Assembly: GCA_019638845.1 (NCBI GenBank)
Contig: JAHBSZ010000001.1
Location: forward strand, 735,400 to 799,399
Reading direction: 5' to 3'
DNA from: Salinibacterium sp.
Lineage (GTDB): Bacteria > Actinomycetota > Actinomycetes > Actinomycetales > Microbacteriaceae
Length of the DNA: 64,000 nt
Shown here: positions 27,030 to 36,557 of the stretch, one piece after another
Numbering within the stretch: the stretch's first letter is position 1
Layout: every line of letters starts with the position of its first letter
The notes under the pieces: model-generated
Database searches by the model: none
What the model was told of the DNA's origin: nothing
The model's input: the letters and a program-made list of their open reading frames with translations, nothing else
Position numbers and translations under genes: made by a program

Positions 27030-28457
27030 ATGCCCGGTACCCCCACCCCCAAGCCAGGCCAACCCATCGTGTTCCGGAACGGAATCGTCCTGACTATGGA
27101 TGACTCACACACCGTGATCCCCAATGGCGATGTTCTCGTGGTCGACGGAAAGATCGCCGAAGTCGGCGTCGGCCTCACCGCGCCAGACGGCGCGTTCGAG
27201 ATCGACGCCAAGGGCGGCATCCTGATGCCCGGAATGGTCGACACGCACCGCCACATGTGGCAAACCGCCATGCGCGGCTACGGCGCCGACTGGACCCTTA
27301 CCCAGTACTTCGTCTGGTACTACCTCCAACACGGAATGAAGTTCCGCCCGGAGGACTACGCCGCCGGAAACCTCATCTCCGCCCTCGACGCCATCGAGTC
27401 GGGCGTGACAACAAGCGTCGACTGGTCGCACGGCTTGCGCACCATCGAGCACGGCGAGGCCGCATTCGATGCGCTGGTCTCCTCGCCGGGACGATTCGTC
27501 TTCGCCTACGGCAACATTCACCTGTCGCCATGGGAATGGACGGCAGATCCCGCAATTCAGGCACTGTTGACGAAGTCGCGCGACGATTCCCGCATGTTTG
27601 GCACCCAGATCGCATTCGACGTGCCAAACCAAGACGAGAACTTCCCGGAGCTGGCGGCGTACAAGGTTGCCAAAGACCTGGGCTTGCGGGTCACGACCCA
27701 CTCGGGAGTGTGGGGCGCGACCAACGATTGGGGCATCAAGAACGCCTACGATGCCGGCGTGATGGAGGAGGGATTCACCTACGTGCACGCGGCGTCACTC
27801 TCCGAGGACTCGTATCTGAAGATTGCCGCCACCGGAGGAAACGTCTCGCTCGCGACCGAATCCGAAGACACCTGCGGTCAGGGATACCCGCCCATTCACC
27901 AATTGCGCAAGTACGGAATTCCGGCCTCGCTCTCTGTCGACACCAGCGTCTGGTTCAGCGCTGACTTGTTCTCCGCGATGCGGGCAACGGTCAATGCCGA
28001 CCGCGCGCTTGAGCACTACCACGCGCACCTCTTGGAGCCGGCGGAGACCGTCACCCACGTCAAGCTTCGCGCCGAGGATGTCGTGCACATGGCGACCCGC
28101 GGCGGTGCGCAGGCGATCGGCAAAGACGATCAGATCGGCTCCCTCGAGAAGGGCAAGCTCGCCGATGTCGTTCTCCTCAAGAATGAAGACTCACCGACGT
28201 GGGCGCCGCTCATTAACCCGTGGGGCCAAATCGTTTACCAAGCCCAGCGTGGCGATGTGCACACCGTGCTCGTCGGCGGCGAGGTGGTCAAGTCGAACGG
28301 CAAGGTGATTGCAGGGGACTTGGCCGGAGTCAAGAAGAAGCTCGACGCCACCGTCTCCTACCTCGAAAGTGAGGTCGGCGACGACTGGATCGCAGGGCAG
28401 CACCCTGACATTCCAGAGTCCGAGGTCCTGTTCAACCCGTACCAGTACAAGAACTAG
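27030..28457 (+). CDS. Amidohydrolase superfamily protein (SAH/MTA deaminase / chlorohydrolase-like)
   Basis: A 475-residue metal-dependent hydrolase with a flanking beta-sandwich and a TIM barrel. Metal-site motifs are MVDTHRHMWQT (H-x-H), VTTHSGVWG, YVHAASLSED and SVDTSVW. The C-terminus has DQIGSLEKGKLADVVLL, typical of this subgroup. It may deaminate a purine-like, triazine-like or other cyclic amidine substrate. ATG 27018 directly touches the AAGGAGG, so ATG 27030, four codons later, is the more likely start. It is the last gene of the catabolic island and is followed by a terminator hairpin. Confidence 0.85.
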   Translation: MPGTPTPKPGQPIVFRNGIVLTMDDSHTVIPNGDVLVVDGKIAEVGVGLTAPDGAFEIDAKGGILMPGMVDTHRHMWQTAMRGYGADWTLTQYFVWYYLQHGMKFRPEDYAAGNLISALDAIESGVTTSVDWSHGLRTIEHGEAAFDALVSSPGRFVFAYGNIHLSPWEWTADPAIQALLTKSRDDSRMFGTQIAFDVPNQDENFPELAAYKVAKDLGLRVTTHSGVWGATNDWGIKNAYDAGVMEEGFTYVHAASLSEDSYLKIAATGGNVSLATESEDTCGQGYPPIHQLRKYGIPASLSVDTSVWFSADLFSAMRATVNADRALEHYHAHLLEPAETVTHVKLRAEDVVHMATRGGAQAIGKDDQIGSLEKGKLADVVLLKNEDSPTWAPLINPWGQIVYQAQRGDVHTVLVGGEVVKSNGKVIAGDLAGVKKKLDATVSYLESEVGDDWIAGQHPDIPESEVLFNPYQYKN

Positions 28458-28464
28458 CAACTAG

Positions 28465-28506
28465 AGCGGATCGAGCCTGTCGAGATCTCGGCAGGCTCGA
28501 TTCGCT
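28465..28506. terminator. Bidirectional terminator hairpin between convergent genes
   Basis: Arms around 28465-28479 and 28492-28506 form a ~15-bp stem (one G-U) with a short loop. The core is again the CGAGCCTGTCGAGA element of the dispersed repeat. It lies between the convergent amidohydrolase and rlmB stops. Confidence 0.7.
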
Positions 28507-28512
28507 TGTCCA

Positions 28513-29534
28513 CTACTTCTTCTTCGCCGCAGCCCGCAGCTTCGAGATCTCGTAGAGGGTCACACTTGCCGCGATTCCCGCGTTGAGGGACTCGGTGCTG
28601 GCCGAGATCGGGATCGACACGACAGCGTCGCAGTTCTCGGTGACGAGACGCGACAGGCCCTTGCCCTCACTACCCACCACAACGAGCACGGGCTCCTTCG
28701 CCAGTTGCAGGTCGGGCAGCAAGGTGTCGCCACCGCCGTCGAGGCCGAGCACGAACACCCCGCGCTCCTTGAATGACTTGATCGTCTGCGTGAGGTTGCC
28801 CGCCATCGCTACCGGTGTGCGGGCCGCGGCGCCCGCCGAGGTCTTCCACGCTGAAGCCGTGAGGCCGACCGAGCGACGCTGCGGCACGATGACGCCATGG
28901 CCACCGAACGCGGCAACCGATCGGATGATCGCCCCCAGGTTGCGCGGATCGGTAATGCCGTCGAGCGCGACGAGCAGGGGTACCTGCCCACGCGAGACGA
29001 CTTTGTCGAGCAATTCCATCGGGTGCGCGTACTCGTACGGCGGAACCTTGAGCGCCACGCCCTGATGCACGGAGTCGAATCCGGCGAGGCGGTCGAGCTC
29101 GGGGCGCATGACCTCGAGGATCGGAACGCCGCGGGAGTTCGCGAGCTGCAGGATCTCCTTGACTCGATCATCGAACTCGATGCGCGCCGCCATGTACAGC
29201 GTGGTCACGGGGATCTTCGCGCGCAGGGCCTCGAGCACCGAGTTGCGGCCAGTGACCATCTCCGACTCATCACCCGACTTCGGCCCAGCGGGTCGCGCCT
29301 GTCGAGACCTCCCGTCAGAAGTCTCCGGCTTCTTACCGGTGCGCTTGCCACCCGCCGCCTCGAAGCGCTCGGATGCCGCCTTGCGCTTGCCTGCTGGATG
29401 ATACGGGCGATCCTCGGCCTTGGGCGTGGGCTTCTTGCCCTCGAGCGCCTGGCGGCCCTGGCCACCCGAACCAACCTGCGGTCCCTTGCGCGTCTTCCGA
29501 ACGGCACCTGCTCGTGGCTTGTTGCCTGAGCTTT

Positions 29535-29538
<4 letters not shown>
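28513..29538 (-). CDS. rlmB: 23S rRNA (guanosine-2'-O-)-methyltransferase RlmB
   Basis: SpoU-family enzyme that methylates the 2'-OH of a guanosine in the 23S rRNA peptidyl-transferase region (G2251 in E. coli). Residues ~1-90 are Lys/Arg/Gly-rich and probably disordered. Then come the substrate-binding domain (VTGRNSVLEALRAKIPV) and SPOUT motifs DPRNLGAIIRSVAAFGG, VVVGSEGKGLSRLV and SASTESLNAGIAAS. ATG 29538 overlaps the cysS stop (ATGA) and has GGAG upstream. The disordered part contains a one-mismatch copy of the 19-bp repeat at 29291-29309. Confidence 0.95.
29291..29309. repeat. Dispersed 19-bp repeat inside rlmB
   Basis: GGTCGCGCCTGTCGAGACC differs by one base from the reverse complement of the 19-mer at 11714 and 32242. 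It lies in the disordered N-terminal extension of rlmB, a tolerant site much like the E2 linker. Confidence 0.6.
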
Positions 29539-30950
<1,412 letters not shown>

Positions 30951-31006
30951 CGGGCAAGTTTAGCGGGGCCGCCCGCGCGGGACCGCCGGTGTTGCGCCCT
31001 CGGCGA

Positions 31007-31066
31007 CGCGGGGGTTTCGACCCCGTGCGGTCACCACAGCCGCAGCGCGGCGTCGAAACCCCCGCG
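31007..31066. terminator. Long-loop inverted repeat between cysS and ispDF
   Basis: Arms 31007-31021 (CGCGGGGGTTTCGAC) and 31052-31066 are perfect 15-bp reverse complements separated by 30 bases. It lies directly after the ispDF stop and before cysS on the minus strand, so it is a likely terminator or attenuating structure. Confidence 0.5.
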
Positions 31067-31074
31067 CGGGGGGC

Positions 31075-32235
31075 TCAGGCGCGCTGCACCAGAGCGGTCG
31101 CGATGACCGCGACGCCTTCGGCACGGCCGGTGAACCCGAGACCGTCACTCGTGGTCGCCGACACACTCACAGGCGCGTCGACGAGCGAGCTGAGGTGGTG
31201 TTCGAGTTCGGTGCGGCGAGCACCGAGGCGCGGATGCTTGGCGATGAGCTGCACGGAGACGTTGCCGACCGTCCACCCAGACCCAGTCACGAGCGCAAGC
31301 GTCTCGGCGAGGAAGACTTCCCCGTGCGCGCCGGCAAATCGGGGGTCATCCGTGCCGAACCGGCCACCGATGTCGCCGAGGCCCGCGGCCGAGAGCAGTG
31401 CGTCGCAGATTGCGTGACACATCGCGTCGCCATCGGAATGGCCGGCGAGGCCGACCTCGTCGGGCCAGTACAGGCCGCCGAGCCACAGCGGCTCCCCCGG
31501 GTCGTACGCGTGCACATCGATGCCGACGCCTGTGCGGATGCTCGCGACGGGGCGGAGCTCGGCGAGCACGTTCTCGGCCCGGGCCAAGTCCCACGGTGTG
31601 GTGATCTTGAACGCGAGTGGCTCACCGTCGACAATGTCGACGACATCGCCTGCGTTTGAGTAGAGCGCCGCATCGTCCGTGAATTCTTGGTTCGCCTCGG
31701 CATAGGCCGCGACCAGGCTCTCCCGCGGAAAACCCTGCGGAGTCTGCACATGGACGAGGGAACTGCGGTCGACGGTCTCGACCACCGATCGTTCGGCCAC
31801 GCGCTTGATGGTGTCGCTCACCGGGAGGCTCGGGATGATCCCGTGCCCGGATGCTGCGACAGCACCCACCACGCGATCGAACAGTGCGCTCGGGGTCAGC
31901 GCACGCGCTGCGTCGTGGACGAGCACGATCTCGACGGAATCGTCGAGCGCCTGAAGGCCCAACGCCACGGAGTCTTGTCGCGTCACCCCGCCGGCAACCA
32001 CCGACACTGCGCCGGATGCCACACCCGCAACGCGATCGCAGATCGAACGGGCGACGTCCAGATGCGATGCCGGCGCCACCACCACGACCTGTGCGGGCTC
32101 GACCGAACCGAAGACTCCGCGGAGGGCGCGCTCAAGCATCGGCACGCCGTCTACGTCCGCGAACGCTTTGGGCTGGCCCGCGCCGAGGCGCGCGCCACTG
32201 CCCGCAGCGACGACGATGATGCCGACTATAGGCAT
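31075..32235 (-). CDS. ispDF: Bifunctional IspD/IspF of the non-mevalonate isoprenoid pathway
   Basis: A 386-residue fusion. IspD (about 1-225) makes CDP-methylerythritol from MEP and CTP, with the nucleotide loop VAAGSGARLGAGQPKAF and VLVHDAARAL. IspF (about 228-386) forms the cyclodiphosphate, with the metal site GIGIDVHAYDPG and LAGHSDGDAMCHAICDALL. The two steps are separated by IspE, which is not fused. It lies just downstream of carD. Confidence 0.95.
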   Translation of the reverse strand: MPIVGIIVVAAGSGARLGAGQPKAFADVDGVPMLERALRGVFGSVEPAQVVVVAPASHLDVARSICDRVAGVASGAVSVVAGGVTRQDSVALGLQALDDSVEIVLVHDAARALTPSALFDRVVGAVAASGHGIIPSLPVSDTIKRVAERSVVETVDRSSLVHVQTPQGFPRESLVAAYAEANQEFTDDAALYSNAGDVVDIVDGEPLAFKITTPWDLARAENVLAELRPVASIRTGVGIDVHAYDPGEPLWLGGLYWPDEVGLAGHSDGDAMCHAICDALLSAAGLGDIGGRFGTDDPRFAGAHGEVFLAETLALVTGSGWTVGNVSVQLIAKHPRLGARRTELEHHLSSLVDAPVSVSATTSDGLGFTGRAEGVAVIATALVQRA

Positions 32236-32241
32236 GTGTGA

Positions 32242-32260
32242 GGTCTCGACAGGCTCGACC
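32242..32260. repeat. Dispersed 19-bp repeat between carD and ispDF
   Basis: GGTCTCGACAGGCTCGACC, an exact copy of the 19-mer found in the E2 linker at 11714. It lies in the 33-base gap between the carD stop and the ispDF start. Confidence 0.7.
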
Positions 32261-32268
32261 CGGGGTGC

Positions 32269-32751
32269 CTAGGAGGCCAGAACCTCGTCGAGCACAGTGG
32301 AGGCCTTCTCTTCGTCAGTCTTCTCGGCGAGCGCGAGCTCGGAGATCAGAATCTGGCGGGCCTTCGCGAGCATGCGCTTCTCGCCAGCGGACAGGCCGCG
32401 GTCTTGGTCACGGCGCCACAGGTCGCGCACGACCTCGGAGACCTTGATGACATCACCCGATGCGAGCTTCTCGAGGTTGGCCTTGTAGCGACGCGACCAG
32501 TTGGTGGGCTCTTCGGTGAACGGAGCACGGAGTACTTCGAAGACCTTGTCGAGGCCCTCCTTGCCGATGACGTCGCGCACGCCGACCAGGTCGACATTCT
32601 CAGCCGGAACTTCGATGGTCAGGTCGCCCTGAGTCACGTTCAGTTTGAGGTAAAGCTTTTCCTCACCTTTGATGGTCCGCTTCTTCACCTCGGTGATGGT
32701 TGCGGCACCGTGGTGCGGGTATACGACTGTCTCGCCGACCTCAAACAACAT
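32269..32751 (-). CDS. carD: CarD family RNA-polymerase-binding regulator
   Basis: A 160-residue global regulator that binds the RNA polymerase beta subunit and stabilises the open complex, notably at rRNA promoters. The N-terminal Tudor-like RNAP-interaction domain ([18 protein letters not shown]) and the helical DNA-binding C-terminal domain ([35 protein letters not shown]) are intact. AAAGGACCCCC precedes the ATG. It heads the carD-ispDF group. Confidence 0.95.
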   Translation of the reverse strand: MLFEVGETVVYPHHGAATITEVKKRTIKGEEKLYLKLNVTQGDLTIEVPAENVDLVGVRDVIGKEGLDKVFEVLRAPFTEEPTNWSRRYKANLEKLASGDVIKVSEVVRDLWRRDQDRGLSAGEKRMLAKARQILISELALAEKTDEEKASTVLDEVLAS

Positions 32752-32795
32752 GAATGGGGGTCCTTTCGAAGAGACCTAGTTTATCACAGGGAGTT

Positions 32796-32814
32796 CAAGG
32801 TTAGGCTTACCTAA
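32796..32814. promoter_or_regulatory. Probable DtxR/IdeR-type iron box
   Basis: The 19-mer CAAGGTTAGGCTTACCTAA matches the consensus IdeR/DtxR box (TTAGGTTAGGCTAACCTAA) at 16 of 19 positions, and its core GTTAGG-CTTA-CCTAAC is a perfect palindrome. It lies 45 bases upstream of carD and 58 bases upstream of the lipoprotein at 32873, so either gene could be iron-regulated. The lipoprotein is the more likely target. Confidence 0.65.
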
Positions 32815-32872
32815 CTTGATCCCCTCCGCTGGTCGAGCGCAGCCGGGTCTTCACGCGCGGTAAGCTCGCTAC

Positions 32873-33379
32873 GTGATAGCTCGTACAGTCGCCGCCCGAG
32901 CCGCGGCATCCGTTGTCCTGGCCGGTGCCCTCGTCGTGGGAACCACCGGTTGCGCGTTCGTTTCCACTCAGGCGACGTTGATCCAATACGACCCGAGCGA
33001 TGGCGTCGGGGTCGACGTTGGCAACGTGCACGTGCGCAACGTGATCGCCCTCATCAATGAGGACGCCAGCGCGGTGAGCCTCATGATCACGCTCGTGAAC
33101 TCGAGCCAGCGCAGCGTCAACATGAACATTCAGTACGAGTCGGATGGCGTGAAGACCACGGTCACCAAGCCGATCAACGCAGGGGCCGTCGCCCGGTACG
33201 GCACGACCGTCGACGACACTCAGATCATTGTCGTCAACCCGAGCGTGAAGGCCGGTGGCTTGCTTCCGGTGTACCTGCAGTATGGGGACAACGAGGGAAA
33301 GCAAATCTTGGTTCCCGTGCTCAATGCAGATCACAACCCGGAGTACGACGGGCTTTTCCCCGCCTCACTGAACGGCTAA
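32873..33379 (+). CDS. Conserved actinobacterial lipoprotein, function unknown
   Basis: A 168-residue exported lipoprotein. A hydrophobic signal ends with the lipobox VGTTGC, making Cys27 the acylated residue. The mature part (QATLIQYDPSDGVGVDVGNV, NVIALINEDASAVSLM, LVNSSQRSVNMNIQY) looks like an immunoglobulin-like or FixG-type beta-sandwich. Homologues in this family are sometimes mislabelled as DNA modification methylases, and there is no methyltransferase motif here. GTG 32873 is the start. An upstream iron box suggests iron-dependent expression. It is convergent with regX3, whose stop is the next base. Confidence 0.85.
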   Translation: MIARTVAARAAASVVLAGALVVGTTGCAFVSTQATLIQYDPSDGVGVDVGNVHVRNVIALINEDASAVSLMITLVNSSQRSVNMNIQYESDGVKTTVTKPINAGAVARYGTTVDDTQIIVVNPSVKAGGLLPVYLQYGDNEGKQILVPVLNADHNPEYDGLFPASLNG

Positions 33380-34060
33380 CTAGGCTTCGAAGCGGTAGCC
33401 GAGACCTCGCACCGTCACGAGCATGACGGGCTCTGAGGGGCTCTTCTCGATCTTCGAGCGGATCCGCTTGATGTGCACGTCGAGAGTCTTCGTGTCACCG
33501 AAGTAGTCGACTCCCCACACGCGGTCGATGAGTTGGCCACGGGTGAGAACGCGACCAGCGTTGCGCAGCAGCAGCTCGAGCAGTTCGAACTCCTTGAGCG
33601 GCATCGCCACCGGCGTGCCGTCGACGCTCACCGAGTGGCGCTCGATATCCATTCGCACCGACCCCGCCTCCAACACTGCTTCGTCATCGTCGTCGGTTTC
33701 CACGCGGCGGCGGAGCACAGCACGGATGCGCGCGAGCAACTCGCGCGTCGAGTACGGCTTCGTCACATAGTCGTCAGCCCCGAGTTCGAGCCCCACGACG
33801 ATATCGACCTCGCTGTCTTTCGCCGTCAGCATGATGATCGGCACCGACGAGCGGGTGCGAAGTTCTCGGCACACCTCGGTGCCGGGGAGGCCGGGCAGCA
33901 TGAGGTCGAGAAGCACGAGATCGGCTCCATTGCGGTCGAACTCAGCGATCGCGGCTAGCCCGTCTGCCGCGATCGTTGTCTCGTAGCCCTCGCGGCCCAA
34001 CAGGAAGGCCAGCGGGTCGCTCAGCGACGGCTCGTCTTCGACGATCAGAATTCGGGTCAT
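33380..34060 (-). CDS. regX3: Response regulator RegX3 (phosphate/OmpR family)
   Basis: A 226-residue OmpR-type response regulator. The receiver domain has the phosphoacceptor Asp in DLVLLDLMLPGLPG, with acidic residues at ILIVEDEPS and Lys in LTAKDSEVD. The C-terminal winged helix has LLLRNAGRVLTRGQLIDRVW and TLDVHIKRIRSKIE. ATG 34060 gives the canonical MTRILIVEDEP start; the in-frame ATG at 34150 lies inside the kinase gene. It is paired with senX3 and lies next to phoU, so phosphate control is the expected role. Confidence 0.92.
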   Translation of the reverse strand: MTRILIVEDEPSLSDPLAFLLGREGYETTIAADGLAAIAEFDRNGADLVLLDLMLPGLPGTEVCRELRTRSSVPIIMLTAKDSEVDIVVGLELGADDYVTKPYSTRELLARIRAVLRRRVETDDDDEAVLEAGSVRMDIERHSVSVDGTPVAMPLKEFELLELLLRNAGRVLTRGQLIDRVWGVDYFGDTKTLDVHIKRIRSKIEKSPSEPVMLVTVRGLGYRFEA

Positions 34061-34065
34061 GGTGG

Positions 34066-35214
34066 CTATGCTCCCAGCGATGCGGCGGCCGCGTGTGACG
34101 CTTGCGGCAGTCTGATGGTGAAGGTGGACCCGTGACCGGACTGCGACCACACCCGCACGTCGCCGCCATGGTTCTGGACGACGTGCTTGACGATGCTCAG
34201 TCCGAGGCCCGAGCCTCCGGTATTTCTACTGCGTGCGGGATCGGTGCGGAAGAACCGCTCGAACACTCGATCCTGGTCATCATCGGGGATGCCGACGCCC
34301 TGATCGGTGACGGCGATCTCGACGATACCCTCGTGGCAGTTCACGCCGATGCCCACGCGCGTGCCCTTGGGTGAGTACTGGATCGCGTTCGACACGAGGT
34401 TGTGCAACGCCACGACAAGGAGAGTCTCGTCGCCATACACTTCGGCGCCGGCGTCGCCTCCGCTGACGAGCTGCACCTTGTGCGAGTCGGCGAGAACGCG
34501 ATTCTGGTCGATCGCGACCGCCACCACGTTGTCGATCTCGACGAGTTCGGCCTTGGCGAGGGCATCCGTCGCCTGCAGTCGGGAGAGCTCGATGATCTCT
34601 TGGGTGATGCGTGCGAGTCGTTCGGACTCCTTGGTGAGGCGTTTCGCGAACCGCTTGACCTGCTCGGGCTCGTCGCTGGCTGAAGCGAGCGCTTCGGCGA
34701 GCAATCCCACCGCGCCGATGGGCGTCTTCAATTCGTGGCTGATGTTGGCGACGAAGTCGCGACGCACATCGTCGAGGCGATATGACTCGGTGCGGTCTTC
34801 GGCGAGAAGAAGGATGTAGCGTGCTCCGAGACGCGCGACTCGCACGAACAGGTGGATGCTCGCCTCGCCGAAGGGTCCGCGCGTGAGGTGCAGCTCCTCG
34901 GTAATGGGTACCCCGTTGCGACGTACCCTGTCGACGAGTTTCACGAGTTCCGGATGCACGAGGCCGTGGTTCCACACCATGCCGAGCGACACGGCCCCCG
35001 GGGATGCCTTGACCACGTTGTTCGACGGATCGATAACGACCCCCGCCGACTCGAGCGCATCGAGCACCTGGTCGACACCATCCGGTACCGCAGTGTTCAC
35101 GACTTCGACAGCTCGCTGGCCCCGCCGGGCGGCCGCAAGGACGATCGCGAAGACGCCAGCGCCGACGACGACGCCGAACGCGAGAGCGGCTGCTACCAGC
35201 CACGCGGTGTCCAT
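34066..35214 (-). CDS. senX3: Sensor histidine kinase SenX3
   Basis: A 382-residue membrane kinase with one N-terminal transmembrane helix (about 5-27), a PAS-like region (residues ~45-140), HisKA with the phosphorylated His in FVANISHELKTPIGA, and an HATPase domain (LHNLVSNAIQYSPKGT, DQGVGIPDDDQDRVFERF, GGSGLGLSIVKHVV). It phosphorylates RegX3 under phosphate limitation in mycobacteria and probably here. It precedes regX3 by five bases and is divergent from phoU across a Pho-box-like array. Confidence 0.92.
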   Translation of the reverse strand: MDTAWLVAAALAFGVVVGAGVFAIVLAAARRGQRAVEVVNTAVPDGVDQVLDALESAGVVIDPSNNVVKASPGAVSLGMVWNHGLVHPELVKLVDRVRRNGVPITEELHLTRGPFGEASIHLFVRVARLGARYILLLAEDRTESYRLDDVRRDFVANISHELKTPIGAVGLLAEALASASDEPEQVKRFAKRLTKESERLARITQEIIELSRLQATDALAKAELVEIDNVVAVAIDQNRVLADSHKVQLVSGGDAGAEVYGDETLLVVALHNLVSNAIQYSPKGTRVGIGVNCHEGIVEIAVTDQGVGIPDDDQDRVFERFFRTDPARSRNTGGSGLGLSIVKHVVQNHGGDVRVWSQSGHGSTFTIRLPQASHAAAASLGA

Positions 35215-35286
35215 GGGACTAGATTAGTTTCAATCTGCCGGAGGGACTGGTCGACGTTAAGTCGCCGGCGCAGTACTTCAGGCGAT

Positions 35287-35339
35287 GTTCACGCCATGAG
35301 CACCAAGCGTTAACCTGACGCAGGCAGTGTGGCGTGAAC
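35287..35339. promoter_or_regulatory. Candidate RegX3/Pho-box array between senX3 and phoU
   Basis: Three 11-bp units in register (GTTCACGCCAT, GAGCACCAAGC, GTTAACCTGAC; 35287-35319) fit the direct-repeat style of actinobacterial Pho boxes. A perfect 10-bp inverted copy of the first (TGGCGTGAAC, 35330-35339) faces it. It lies between senX3 (minus) and phoU (plus), so autoregulation by RegX3 is likely. Confidence 0.6.
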
Positions 35340-35380
35340 CGTGTGGGTGTCACTATGCCCACCACGAAGGGACCCCCAGC

Positions 35381-36034
35381 GTGCGCGAAGTATTTCAGCA
35401 GGAACTGCGAGAGGTGCAGGACCGCCTCGTCGAAATCTCGACCCTCGTGGCCGAATCGATCGAGAATGCAACGCGGGCGTTCAACGAATCAAACGTGTCG
35501 TTGGCCGAGACCGTCATCGCCGACGACGACAAGATCGACACTGCCGCGCGCGAGCTCGACGAGCTCGCGATCAACATTTTGGCTCGCCAGCAGCCCGTCG
35601 CGCGCGACCTTCGAATCGTCGTGTCAGCCCTGCGCATCAGCTCCTCGCTCGAGCGCATGGGTGACATGGCCGAGCACATCGCACAGCTTGCTCGCTACCG
35701 GTTCCCCGACAAAGTCGTCCCCAAGTCGCTGCGACCGACCTTCGCGTCCCTCGGCGAACTCGATGTCGCCATCGCCCGCAAGCTCGTCGAACTCCTGAAG
35801 ACCGAAGACGTGAAGCTTGCCGAGGAGATCCGCAACGACGACGACAAGATCGACGCCTTGCACCTCTCGGTCTTCGACAAGGTGCTCGGGGAGACCTGGA
35901 AGGGCGCGGCCGTCGACACCGTCGATGCAACCCTGGCCTCCCGGTACCACGAGCGCTTCGCTGACCACGCAGTCTCGATCGCCAAGAAGGTCCAGTACCT
36001 CGCGACGGGCGACTGGGTAACGCCCCTGTCCTAG
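35381..36034 (+). CDS. phoU: Phosphate signalling protein PhoU
   Basis: A 217-residue cytoplasmic regulator that links the Pst transporter to the SenX3-RegX3 system. It has two three-helix PhoU repeats, with the metal-binding acidic clusters in VIADDDKIDTAARELDELA and IRNDDDKIDALHLSVFDKV. GTG 35381 matches the family N-terminus (VREVFQQELREVQ) and has GAAGGGA upstream; the in-frame ATG at 35327 would lie in the regulatory array. No pst genes are in the window. Confidence 0.94.
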   Translation: MREVFQQELREVQDRLVEISTLVAESIENATRAFNESNVSLAETVIADDDKIDTAARELDELAINILARQQPVARDLRIVVSALRISSSLERMGDMAEHIAQLARYRFPDKVVPKSLRPTFASLGELDVAIARKLVELLKTEDVKLAEEIRNDDDKIDALHLSVFDKVLGETWKGAAVDTVDATLASRYHERFADHAVSIAKKVQYLATGDWVTPLS

Positions 36035-36089
36035 GGCTCGGCGCGCCCCGGCGTGCCGCGGTCGGCGAGTCAGCTAGTTTCGTTGCACC

Positions 36090-36557
36090 ATGAAGCGACT
36101 TCTCCTCCTGTGCGTCGTGGCAATGCTGACGCTGTCGGGCTGCGCGAGCGGTGAAGCCGCTCCATCCGACGCACACGGTGAAGCCGCGTCCGGCGAGGCC
36201 GCAGGGCCGGTGGTCCTGCCGGAGGACTTCCCAAGCAGTGCCGAGGTTCCGCTCTTCGACGGCACGCTTCTGAATGTCGCCCACTCCGGCAACATCTGGG
36301 CTGTGTGGGTGGAATCGACCGACCTGGCCGCCGATCTGGCGACCGCGACGGCGCTCCTGGTCGACGCCGGCTACGAGGTGACGACGTCTGCAGACGCTTA
36401 CGCCGACCTTTCGAACGCGACCCGCAAGGTGCGCATTATCGCGAGCGTCGACGAAACCTGGGGCAGTTCTCTCGCGTACACCTTCACCGACGGGGCGGCC
36501 GGCCCCACGGATGCCCCTGCCGAGACAGCCACGCCCGAAGCGCCCGCCGAACACTAG
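36090..36557 (+). CDS. Small lipoprotein, function unknown
   Basis: A 155-residue exported lipoprotein. The signal MKRLLLLCVVAMLTLSGC gives a lipobox at LSGC (Cys18). The low-complexity Gly/Glu/Ala linker is followed by a compact domain (LPEDFPSSAEVPLFDGTLL, WVESTDLAADLATATALLVD) and an Ala/Pro/Glu-rich tail. I do not recognise a named family. Its last 4 bases overlap the convergent TM0106-like gene. Confidence 0.75.
   Translation: MKRLLLLCVVAMLTLSGCASGEAAPSDAHGEAASGEAAGPVVLPEDFPSSAEVPLFDGTLLNVAHSGNIWAVWVESTDLAADLATATALLVDAGYEVTTSADAYADLSNATRKVRIIASVDETWGSSLAYTFTDGAAGPTDAPAETATPEAPAEH

Noticed and set aside
32873-33379. DNA modification methylase label
   Set aside because: Homologues are sometimes given this name, but there is a lipobox and no methyltransferase motif.
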